Below, one piece after another: positions 7,167 to 13,539 of a stretch of DNA of 16,706 bases. The notes beneath the pieces are model-generated. The model saw only the letters and a list, made by a program, of their open reading frames with translations, searched no databases and was not told the origin of the DNA. Source of the DNA: Bacteroidales bacterium. GTDB taxonomy: Bacteria; Bacteroidota; Bacteroidia; Bacteroidales; F082. How positions within the stretch are numbered: position 1 is the stretch's first letter; each line of letters begins with the position of its first letter. The stretch is taken from positions 1-16,706 of the forward strand of contig JAILDR010000055.1 of the NCBI GenBank assembly GCA_024689285.1. The letters run 5' to 3'. A program made the position numbers and the translations under genes.

Positions 7167-8429
7167 ATTATAGGCGTGCACACCGCCCAAAATGAGGTTC
7201 ACCCCGAAATAGGTGATGACCACGCTCAGGAAGGCGAGGATGCCGTAGATGTGGAAAAACAGGGGCTTGTTGAACGACTTCCAAAGCTTTCCGTGAAGCG
7301 GCGCGGCATAGATGAGCAGCGTGATGAGCGCCCACACTTCCTTCGGATCCCACGACCAGTAGTTGCCCCACGAGACGTTGGCCCATATCGCTCCGATGAA
7401 GATGCCGGAGGCAAGCAAGGCCACTGCGGGATAGAGCATCGACAGACTGACGCTTTTCAGCAGTTCCATCCGGGCTGTGTCTTTCGGCTTGAGGAGGGCG
7501 ATGATGCCGACCACCATGATGCCGATCAGCAAGGCGTATGAGGTGACGATGGTGGAGATATGGAGGCTGAAGAACGGCGAGCGCAGGACAGGGAGCAGGG
7601 GATGGGTGAGCATACGGACGTGGAGGACTATTAGTAATATAAGGAGTGCCGCGAGCCACGACCAAGTGACGATACGGTTAGTTCTGGATTGCTTCGTCGT
7701 TCCTCCTCGCAATGACGGACTCGGCTGACAGCCGCTTTGCGTCATTGCGAGCGAATCGCGGCAATCCACACTTCGCAATGATGGACAAGCCATTAACACA
7801 ATGAGGGAAACGAACAGCAGTGCGTAGCCTGCATAGGTGACTGAAATGCCCCATGGGTCGCGGGCAACGTCGAGGATGGAGTTGCCCTGCTCGTCGTAGT
7901 CGCTTTGATAGAAGCGGTAGTGCCTGTGCTTCAGGATGTGGTTCATCGAGATGACCACATCTCTTTGCGTTTCGCCGTCGCTGAGCCTCAGGTGGCTCAC
8001 ATAGTCCTTCGGCTTTGCGCTGCCTTCGTAGGTCTCAATCTCAAATCGGTCGAGGGTGAGGCTGAAGGGTAGGGCTTCCTTTGTGATTTTGTCTTGCTCC
8101 TGGATGAAGAAGTGACTGTTGGGGCGGTTGGGCTCGAGTTTCATCCGACCGTGTTGTCCCGTGAGCTTGGTGAGCAGCGCCCCTGCCAATATCAGCAGGA
8201 ATGAGGCATGCAGGGCACCGACGGCTACCCGTTTCCATAAACGGCATTTCGCTGTCATGCAGACCATAAGAACGGCCACCAAGGCCCATAACCCCACGAA
8301 CCACCATGTGCCGTAAACGTGGGCCAGCGCGAACTCTGGGCCGTGAAGCTTCTCAACGATGGTGCCTGCCGCGAGGACGGCGATGAGGATGATGATGATG
8401 ACTGAGGTGATGTGTCGAAGGTATTTCAT
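7164..8429 (-). CDS. ccsA: ResB-CcsA fusion, cytochrome c biogenesis (system II) protein
   Basis: This inner-membrane protein belongs to the system II machinery that carries heme across the membrane and attaches it to CxxCH apocytochromes. Its 421 residues contain a ResB-like half (1-214) with membrane helices near 8-24, 41-59, 70-88 and 196-214 and a periplasmic domain between the last two. The CcsA half is 255-421, with the heme-binding WWD motif WGNYWSWDPKEVW (354-366) and candidate ligand histidines H290 and H393. Residues about 219-252 are translated from a palindromic repeat (7684-7768) inserted in frame between the halves. The gene has its own promoter. The DHOR encoded nearby has two CxxCH sites and is a likely client. 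Confidence 0.93.
   Translation of the reverse strand: MKYLRHITSVIIIILIAVLAAGTIVEKLHGPEFALAHVYGTWWFVGLWALVAVLMVCMTAKCRLWKRVAVGALHASFLLILAGALLTKLTGQHGRMKLEPNRPNSHFFIQEQDKITKEALPFSLTLDRFEIETYEGSAKPKDYVSHLRLSDGETQRDVVISMNHILKHRHYRFYQSDYDEQGNSILDVARDPWGISVTYAGYALLFVSLIVLMACPSLRSVDCRDSLAMTQSGCQPSPSLRGGTTKQSRTNRIVTWSWLAALLILLIVLHVRMLTHPLLPVLRSPFFSLHISTIVTSYALLIGIMVVGIIALLKPKDTARMELLKSVSLSMLYPAVALLASGIFIGAIWANVSWGNYWSWDPKEVWALITLLIYAAPLHGKLWKSFNKPLFFHIYGILAFLSVVITYFGVNLILGGVHAYN
7684..7768. repeat. Palindromic repeat element, copy 2 (in frame in ccsA)
   Basis: The element begins ctggattgcttcgtcg and ends gcggcaatcca on the plus strand, with cgcaatgacg and gcgtcattgcga as the inner ends, so the two halves are inverted copies. 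On the coding (minus) strand it is open and adds the residues DCRDSLAMTQSG and SLRGGTTKQSR to the linker between ResB and CcsA. The order of half-sites matches the intergenic copy at 13412-13503. Confidence 0.85.
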
Positions 8430-8453
8430 TGCGGTATTATTTCAATTTCGCTG

Positions 8454-8484
8454 CAAATATCTGAATTAATTCCGCTTGCGCAAA
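8454..8484 (-). promoter_or_regulatory. Predicted ccsA promoter (-33 and -7)
   Basis: On the minus strand a TTTG (8481-8484) is followed after exactly 19 bp by GATATTTG (8454-8461), a 7-of-8 match to TAnnTTTG. This spacing is the Bacteroidota standard. The predicted leader to ATG8429 is about 19 nt. Confidence 0.6.
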
Positions 8485-8518
8485 CTCCCCACGTGTGGCG
8501 ATTTTTTGGCTATGGGAG

Positions 8519-8534
8519 TCCTTATTAATAAGGA
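8519..8534. promoter_or_regulatory. Perfect 16-bp palindrome upstream of ccsA
   Basis: tccttattaataagga is fully self-complementary. It lies 35 bp upstream of the ccsA -33 element and 24 bp after the hicA stop. It could be a dimeric regulator site, but no regulator gene is nearby and the AT-rich core could arise by chance. Confidence 0.35.
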
Positions 8535-8557
8535 TATTGATGCAATACTTTGAATTG

Positions 8558-8752
8558 TCAGTTTTTGCCGGGATAGGGAATTCCGAGCTGCTTGCAAATC
8601 TTCATGCAGGTGATGTCGTTAAGATCAGGATGCCGTGGAACAGACGAAACGAATCCGTTTTGCTCGTTCATGAACAAACTGTGGCGGCCGCCTTCCCTGA
8701 CCATTGTGCAGCCGTTTTGATTGAGGTATGCTACAAACTGCTTCCTCTTCAT
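8558..8752 (-). CDS. hicA: HicA-family toxin (mRNA interferase)
   Basis: This 64-residue protein has the HicA/YcfA double-stranded-RNA-binding-like fold. HicA toxins cleave mRNA and use a single conserved histidine. Visible are MKRKQFVAYLNQNGC (1-15), the catalytic patch REGGRHSLF (19-27, His24) and SSVPRHPDLND (36-46) with the family's conserved PRH. The start ATG8752 overlaps the stop of the upstream hicB by 4 bases, so translation is probably coupled. The active-site His is present, so the toxin is probably intact. Confidence 0.88.
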   Translation of the reverse strand: MKRKQFVAYLNQNGCTMVREGGRHSLFMNEQNGFVSSVPRHPDLNDITCMKICKQLGIPYPGKN

Positions 8753-8967
8753 GCGATGTCCAGCTTTCGGTAAAATACACGGCGACCGCGTGCTTCGGCT
8801 GTGGCTTTGCTGCGGTAGTATTCGAGTACGAGGTTGATGGCATCCTTCATGTTCTCCATGAGCTCTTCATATGTGTCGCCCTGGCTGATTGCGGCAGGCA
8901 ATTGGACGCATTGGCCAGAATAGGTGTTGGTCTTCGGGTCTTTTTCTATGATTACCGTATATTCCAT
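8749..8967 (-). CDS. hicB: HicB-family antitoxin
   Basis: This 72-residue protein matches the HicB partial RNase H-like domain that binds and blocks HicA. It shows MEYTVIIEKDPKTNTYSG (1-18), VQLPAAISQGDTYEEL (21-36) and a following helix ENMKDAINLVLEYY (38-51). The tail is basic (ARGRRVFYRKLDIA); no separate helix-turn-helix or ribbon-helix-helix domain is visible, so any autorepression would need another element. The antitoxin gene comes first, the reverse of the classic hicA-hicB order. It has its own -7 box about 24 bp upstream. Confidence 0.85.
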   Translation of the reverse strand: MEYTVIIEKDPKTNTYSGQCVQLPAAISQGDTYEELMENMKDAINLVLEYYRSKATAEARGRRVFYRKLDIA

Positions 8968-8990
8968 GTGGCGTTTGTTGTTTCAGGATG

Positions 8991-8998
8991 CAAAAGTA
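8991..8998 (-). promoter_or_regulatory. Predicted hicBA promoter -7 box
   Basis: On the minus strand this is TACTTTTG, a perfect TAnnTTTG match followed by CAT. The predicted leader to ATG8967 is about 18 nt. No -33 element at the standard spacing is evident. Confidence 0.55.
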
Positions 8999-9032
8999 CG
9001 CAATTTAATTGATATAAGGTGTGAAAGATAAC

Positions 9033-9068
9033 AAAAAACAGGGGCGCGCCGCAAGGCACGCCCCTGTT
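9033..9068 (-). terminator. Intrinsic terminator of the porin-imelysin-DHOR operon
   Basis: aacaggggcg and cgcccctgtt (9037-9046 and 9059-9068) form a perfect 10-bp GC-rich stem, extended inward by gcc/ggc around a gcaa loop. On the minus strand the stem is followed directly by a run of six T. It lies 20 bp after the DHOR stop and ends transcription before the hicBA promoter. Confidence 0.88.
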
Positions 9069-9088
9069 GGGATGAATTGTGATAAGGG

Positions 9089-10684
9089 TTAGATGGCATC
9101 GATAAATTTCACGACGGCGTCGCGGTCCTTTTTGTCTAAGGCGCGGAATTTCTCCACCGAGCGGCGGGCGTCGCTCTGCGGGTTGCCGTGCCACATGATG
9201 GCCTCGATGACGGTTTGTGCGCGGCAGTCGTGCAGGCGGTCGCTGCGACCGGTGCAGATGGCCGACAGACCGCGTCCCCAAAGCGGGGTGGTGCGGCACC
9301 AGCCTGTGCGGATGTCGTTCTCCATGTGGAGCTTGTGTTGAATATAGTCGCTGTAGGGCCAAATCTTCTGGTTGGGATAGCGAGGCAAGCGGGCATCGCC
9401 GTCGTCGAAGAAGCCTGCCGGGTCGGTCAGCATGTCGTCGCCGGTTTTCCACGAGGGACGGTGGCAGTAGGCGCAGCCCATCTGGTTGAACAGCTCTTTG
9501 CCGCGCTGCACCTCGGGGTCGTCCATGTTGCGGGCGGCGGGCACGGCCAAACCGCGGTGCCACACCATGAAGTTGACATAGTCGTCGTCGCTCATCTCGG
9601 GCACTTTCATCTCGGCCGGTATCTGGTCGTTCATCATCAGGTAGTTGTAGATGTCGGTCTCCACGTTGCCCGTCAGGTTATACTGCGGGAAGTAGTTGTA
9701 GAACTCGGCCTGCACTTCGGGATCCTGCGAGGCTTTCTGTGCGTAGGCGGCGGTCATATAGTGGCCCATCTTGGTGCGGTGCGTCACGTTGGTGATGTTC
9801 CAGATGGCGTTGGCACCAGGGGCGTCCTGCAAGGGGCCGCGGGTGAGGGCGTAGGTGTATCTTTTCGGGTGGGTGGTGTTGCCGTAGAGGCCTGTCGGGG
9901 CCCAGTCGCCACCGGCCCACATTGCGGGATTGAGCCCGTTCTGCATGTAGCCGTCGTTGTATTCCTTTTGGTATTGTGCCTTCAGCGAGTCGTCGGGGAT
10001 GGCATCGATGAGGCCCGTGCCGTAGATGCCGATGGTTGATTCGAGGCGGACCACCACGTCGCTGTAGGGGATGTCGTTGCCGCCCACTTGCAGCGGCACG
10101 TAGTAGGCTTCCTCGGGGATGTAGACCTCGGGATAGGTGAGGTTGTAATGCTCGCCGTCGTCAAATTGGTTGCCCCATTCGTCCACATAGCTGAGCCAGT
10201 TGATTTGGATTTGTGATTCGTCGATGGGGGCCTTGAAAGGTGCTACGGCTTTGGTTTGAGGCATACCCGTGAGCGAACTCAAATAGGTGTCGTTGCGGTC
10301 GGTGACGACGAGCAGGTAGCCGTTGCCCCAGTCGTCGGCGCGGTAGCGGTTCATGCGCATTCCGTGGCCGTAGCCAGGATGGCAGGCGATGCAGCTGCTG
10401 CGGATGTAAAGCGGTCCCAGTCCGTTGAAGGGCGGGTTGTTTTGCGTGTAGGTGCGCTCAAAGAAGGCTTCGCCAAACTTGAACGCTTGGGTCAGACCGG
10501 CCTGTTCTGTGGCGGGCGTGGGGTCCTCGTAGGCCGAAGCCGAGGTGTTGAAGGTGGTGCCCAACTCGCCGCCAGTGTAGGTGTCTTCGCTGACTTCAGC
10601 TGGGACGGGCTCTTTCGGATTGCAGCCGGCCAAAGCCATAAGTCCCGCAAAGGCAAGGAGTTTGAATTGCTTGTTTGTGAACAT
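9089..10684 (-). CDS. Di-heme oxidoreductase (DHOR/DUF1111 family) lipoprotein
   Basis: This 531-residue c-type cytochrome belongs to the DHOR family (thiol-oxidoreductase-like, distantly related to MauG/cytochrome c peroxidases). A lipoprotein signal ends at LAGC (18-21), so the protein is membrane-anchored outside the cytoplasm. Two covalent heme sites are visible, CIACH (98-102) and CAYCH (404-408), with the usual long spacing. Family C-terminal motifs follow: TTPLWGRGLSAICTGRSDRL (465-484), LHDCRAQTVIEAIMWHGN (484-501). The LHD-x-RA position usually holds Gly; here it is Cys487, and Cys463 and Cys477 are nearby. It is the last gene of the operon, 63 bp after the imelysin gene, and followed by a terminator. 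The family commonly neighbours imelysin genes, pointing to redox chemistry linked to metal uptake. Function inferred. Confidence 0.9.
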   Translation of the reverse strand: MFTNKQFKLLAFAGLMALAGCNPKEPVPAEVSEDTYTGGELGTTFNTSASAYEDPTPATEQAGLTQAFKFGEAFFERTYTQNNPPFNGLGPLYIRSSCIACHPGYGHGMRMNRYRADDWGNGYLLVVTDRNDTYLSSLTGMPQTKAVAPFKAPIDESQIQINWLSYVDEWGNQFDDGEHYNLTYPEVYIPEEAYYVPLQVGGNDIPYSDVVVRLESTIGIYGTGLIDAIPDDSLKAQYQKEYNDGYMQNGLNPAMWAGGDWAPTGLYGNTTHPKRYTYALTRGPLQDAPGANAIWNITNVTHRTKMGHYMTAAYAQKASQDPEVQAEFYNYFPQYNLTGNVETDIYNYLMMNDQIPAEMKVPEMSDDDYVNFMVWHRGLAVPAARNMDDPEVQRGKELFNQMGCAYCHRPSWKTGDDMLTDPAGFFDDGDARLPRYPNQKIWPYSDYIQHKLHMENDIRTGWCRTTPLWGRGLSAICTGRSDRLHDCRAQTVIEAIMWHGNPQSDARRSVEKFRALDKKDRDAVVKFIDAI

Positions 10685-10747
10685 GGTGTTTGAGTTTAAT
10701 GATTGTTCTTGTTTATGCTGACGCGAAGCGGGGTCGATGACTGACGG

Positions 10748-11905
10748 TTATTTGTTGTTCAATGCCACTTTGGCTTCGCCCAGAATGTCGGAAAGCTCTT
10801 GGCAGGCTTCCATAGCTTCGCCGGCGGTGGTGTCAAGATAGTTCAGCACGAAAGGTGCTTTCATGCGGTTGATTTTCTCCAAGGCGTTGTTGATGGCGTT
10901 GACGACTTTGGTGTCAAGCTCGGCGTTGATGTCCTTCACGAAGTTGTGCACCGAGAGGTCGTTGTCGCGCTGGTTTTCAATGCCGCCCATGTAGGCGCTC
11001 TTGACGCTGGTGATGTTGTCGTAGAAATCGCTGATGGAGTTGTAGCTGTAGGGCGATTCCACATAGTAGGGGTCGTCGCCGGTGTGGGGTTTACCGATTT
11101 TGGAGGTACCCACCTCGTCGGAGATGTCGATGCAGCCGTCAATGATGGCTTGCAGGGCTTGGGTACGGGTCGAGTAGGTGCTGCCCGCCTGGCCGGCCAG
11201 GCTCATGTTCGTTCCGTAGGTGTTGCCGTTGGCCATAGTGGTGTTGAAGTCAAGTTCTTCCATCCAGCTCTTGTGGGCTTTGGGGGCGTTGGCGTTCCAG
11301 CTTACCTCGAGTTGGAAGCAGCGGTTGCGCAGGTCGCGTGAGACGGCCACCGCGTAGGTCATCATGTCGTCGGTAATTTCGTCAACGGGGCGGGCTGCAC
11401 CGTCGCAGAAGAGGATATACTCGATGCCGTGGAAGCCCAGCAGGGCGTTGCCGAGCTGCTCGCCGGCCACGGTGCCGTCTTCGTCATTGGCCAATTGGGC
11501 AATCATATTGGGGCTGGCCATGAGGTTGTTGAAAGCGTCTTCGTCGAGAGGCCACGAGTCGATGTGCGGGTCGATGCCGAAGTCGGAGGCGGCACCAAAG
11601 AGGAAGGCCTCACTCAGCTCCCACCAATGGCGGGCCTGGAGGAAAGCGTCGGCGGCCTGACCCACGTCGGCCTGGGTCTTGTTGGCTTTCAGCGCTTCGA
11701 GTTTGCCCACAAGCTGTTCGGTCTCGTTGGCCAGGCTGGTGTAGACGGGATACACCGTGTGGTCAAGATACTGCTTGATGATGGCGTCTTTCTTTTCGAT
11801 GTTGGCCTCATCGGAGGTTTCACTGGGTTTGTTGCACGAGCTGATGCCCGCTGCTAGCACGACTGATACTGCAATCAGTGCTGCGTTTTTGAATAATCTC
11901 TTCAT
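10748..11905 (-). CDS. Imelysin-family (IrpA-like) lipoprotein
   Basis: This 385-residue lipoprotein has a signal ending in the lipobox ISSC (21-24). The imelysin fold is two four-helix bundles with a conserved GxHxxE motif, here GFHGIE (157-162). WWELSEAFLFGAASD (94-108) and HIDSWPLD (114-121) are also family hallmarks. Members such as cyanobacterial IrpA and EfeO-like proteins are linked to iron uptake and probably bind metal through the GxHxxE site; despite the name, protease activity is not expected. The gene is 33 bp after the porin-like gene and 63 bp before the DHOR gene on the same strand. Ligand not proven. Confidence 0.92.
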   Translation of the reverse strand: MKRLFKNAALIAVSVVLAAGISSCNKPSETSDEANIEKKDAIIKQYLDHTVYPVYTSLANETEQLVGKLEALKANKTQADVGQAADAFLQARHWWELSEAFLFGAASDFGIDPHIDSWPLDEDAFNNLMASPNMIAQLANDEDGTVAGEQLGNALLGFHGIEYILFCDGAARPVDEITDDMMTYAVAVSRDLRNRCFQLEVSWNANAPKAHKSWMEELDFNTTMANGNTYGTNMSLAGQAGSTYSTRTQALQAIIDGCIDISDEVGTSKIGKPHTGDDPYYVESPYSYNSISDFYDNITSVKSAYMGGIENQRDNDLSVHNFVKDINAELDTKVVNAINNALEKINRMKAPFVLNYLDTTAGEAMEACQELSDILGEAKVALNNK

Positions 11906-11938
11906 TTGGTTATAATTTTAATTGTTTAATTGATTGTC

Positions 11939-13288
11939 TTATTTTGTAAAGAATCCGCTGTAGGCCACGCCCAGCGAGAACATCGGTTCGTCGTTGTATT
12001 GCTCCTTGAGGAAGCGTTTGGCGAATTCCGCCTTGATGACGATTTGCTTGATGGGGTAATAATTCACCCCGAGTGTCATCATGTGGCGGTCGGTCCATGC
12101 GTAGTCGGTGGCTTCGTGGTAAAGGATGTAGCTGTCGTAGTAATCGTAGCGTCCAAAAAGGTAGAGCTGCTGGCCGCTTTGTTGCTTCATGGGATGCAGC
12201 AGGTCGTAGCCTACTTCAAACCCGGCTGCGAGGGCTGCGTCGGCGACGAGGCTGTGGGGGAAAGGCGACTGCGTGCTGTTGTATTGGCTCTTGTTGTGCA
12301 TCGAAATCTTGTTGGCGTCGCTGAGGTAGCCGTAGTCGAAGTTGCCCCTGACCACCAGGCCGTGACCCTTGTAGTCGAACTCGGCGGTGCCGATGACGAC
12401 GGTGCCTTTCACACCGTAATATTTGTTTTGCACAGTGTCGCCTTGGCTGTTGATGTAATGCTCTTCGTTGGTGGCGTAGGTCTCTATGTCGTTGTTGAAG
12501 CTGTTGCCCACATAGCCGCTCAGGGCCCAGTGGAAGTTCTTGATGGAGTAGTTGTCGATGCGCAAGGCCGCGGCCAGGTTGTTGGCCACCTTGAACTCGT
12601 AAGCCGATGCCGACCCGTTGTGAACCCATCCGCTGTTGGTGAACATGTCGGAATTGAGTGCGGGCACTACAACGGCTTCGTAGTGCCAGTCGCCGAGGCG
12701 GCCCCATAGGCTGATGCCGGTCTCGTGCCAGGTGCAGGGCATGATGGTCATCTCGCCTTCTGGTCGGTAGCAGGTGAAGAACTGTGTGGGTAGGTGGGCA
12801 TTGTTGGTTTGCCCGACGGGCACGATGATGTGACCCAGGCGGATATTGAAGCCCTTGCCGAACGACTTCTGAATCCAGAACTGCTCGAGGGCGACTTCGC
12901 CGCCGCGCTCGATTTCGTGCTCATATTCGCCGGCCTCGTCGTCCTCAAGCTCTATAGCTACTTCGTTGCCGCCGTGCTCAAACTCGATTTCGCTGCCCAT
13001 GCTCCAGCCTTTGCCGAAGTCGTAGCCCAGGTTGATGACCACGTGGGGCAGGTCGATTCTCCCCTGGCGGTTGCCGTCTTTGTATTGGGCCGGAAACTTG
13101 TAGCGGTTGAAGTGGTTGTTGTAGAAATTACGGGTATAGACAGCTTCGCCGTAGCCGCCCACCGTGAGGCGCGAAAGGGAGAACAGTTTCGTTGAGTCGG
13201 ATGCGTGGGTCTCTGCCTGCATAGGTGCGGCACTCAAAGCTAAGCCTAAGCTTAATAAAGCGCATTTTGCAAATCGTTTCAGTTTCAT
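11939..13288 (-). CDS. Porin-like outer-membrane beta-barrel protein
   Basis: This 449-residue exported protein has a signal peptide MKLKRFAKCALLSLGLALS followed by AAPMQA, with cleavage probably before ETHAS. The mature part has the alternating aromatic pattern of a beta barrel (GGYGEAVYTRNFY, INLGYDFGKGWSMGSEIEFEHGG, FGRYDYYDSY), acidic loops (EDDEAGEYEHEIERGGE) and recurrent GYxFG-type turns. The overall layout resembles the phosphate-selective porin O/P type, but the substrate is unknown; the acidic loop would suit a cation. ATG13288 is chosen over an upstream candidate at 13315 because it begins a proper signal peptide and lies 19 nt from the predicted transcription start. It is the first gene of the operon. 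Confidence 0.83.
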   Translation of the reverse strand: MKLKRFAKCALLSLGLALSAAPMQAETHASDSTKLFSLSRLTVGGYGEAVYTRNFYNNHFNRYKFPAQYKDGNRQGRIDLPHVVINLGYDFGKGWSMGSEIEFEHGGNEVAIELEDDEAGEYEHEIERGGEVALEQFWIQKSFGKGFNIRLGHIIVPVGQTNNAHLPTQFFTCYRPEGEMTIMPCTWHETGISLWGRLGDWHYEAVVVPALNSDMFTNSGWVHNGSASAYEFKVANNLAAALRIDNYSIKNFHWALSGYVGNSFNNDIETYATNEEHYINSQGDTVQNKYYGVKGTVVIGTAEFDYKGHGLVVRGNFDYGYLSDANKISMHNKSQYNSTQSPFPHSLVADAALAAGFEVGYDLLHPMKQQSGQQLYLFGRYDYYDSYILYHEATDYAWTDRHMMTLGVNYYPIKQIVIKAEFAKRFLKEQYNDEPMFSLGVAYSGFFTK

Positions 13289-13312
13289 AGTGAACACTAT
13301 TAATAACGAGTG

Positions 13313-13343
13313 CAAAATTCCCGCTTTTGTCCTTGCAGTCCAA
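13313..13343 (-). promoter_or_regulatory. Predicted promoter of the porin-imelysin-DHOR operon
   Basis: On the minus strand TTG (13341-13343) is followed after 20 bp by GAATTTTG (13313-13320), a 7-of-8 match to TAnnTTTG. The expected leader to ATG13288 is about 19 nt. No obvious iron-box palindrome is visible near it. Confidence 0.5.
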
Positions 13344-13411
13344 TCCCTATAATTGGCTATTTTTGGGTTGGGAGATTCATCACTAATGATGATAATGAAG
13401 CTTCATCCCTA

Positions 13412-13503
13412 GATTGCCACGCTTCGCTCGCAATGACGACTCACGTCGGCTTTGTCCTTGCATCGCTTTGCGTCACTGCGAGGAGGAACGACGAAGCAAT
13501 CCA
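13412..13503. repeat. Palindromic repeat element, copy 3 (intergenic)
   Basis: The element runs from gattgccacgcttcgctcgc to gacgaagcaatcca, with inner ends cgcaatgacg and gcgtcactgcga, and has the same half-site order as the ccsA copy. It lies between the diverging operon promoter and the phosphatase stop. With the phosphatase-end hairpin it fills most of the 250 bp between the porin gene and the phosphatase gene (13289-13539), which otherwise holds only the operon promoter. Confidence 0.85.
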
Positions 13504-13520
13504 CTGACTGCATCCCTGGT

Positions 13521-13539
13521 TTGCCGCGCTCTGCGGCAA
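13521..13539. terminator. Weak hairpin next to the phosphatase stop
   Basis: ttgccgc and gcggcaa form a perfect 7-bp stem with a 5-base loop, directly next to the phosphatase stop at 13540-13542. There is no T run on the minus strand, so it is at best a weak terminator or mRNA 3'-end stabiliser. Its bases resemble a half-site of the neighbouring repeat and it may be a worn fragment of it. Confidence 0.4.

Noticed and set aside
9188..10039. Long plus-strand open frame opposite the DHOR gene
   Set aside because: It is antisense to a clear di-heme gene, has low-complexity valine/glycine-rich text and no family motif; such shadows are common in GC-rich DNA.
11930..12709. Long plus-strand open frame opposite the porin-like gene
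   Set aside because: The minus frame has a signal peptide, barrel pattern and operon context; the plus frame has none of these.
13310..13507. Small plus-strand open frame of 65 residues
   Set aside because: It is made mostly of repeat copy 3 and promoter DNA, with no recognisable protein family.
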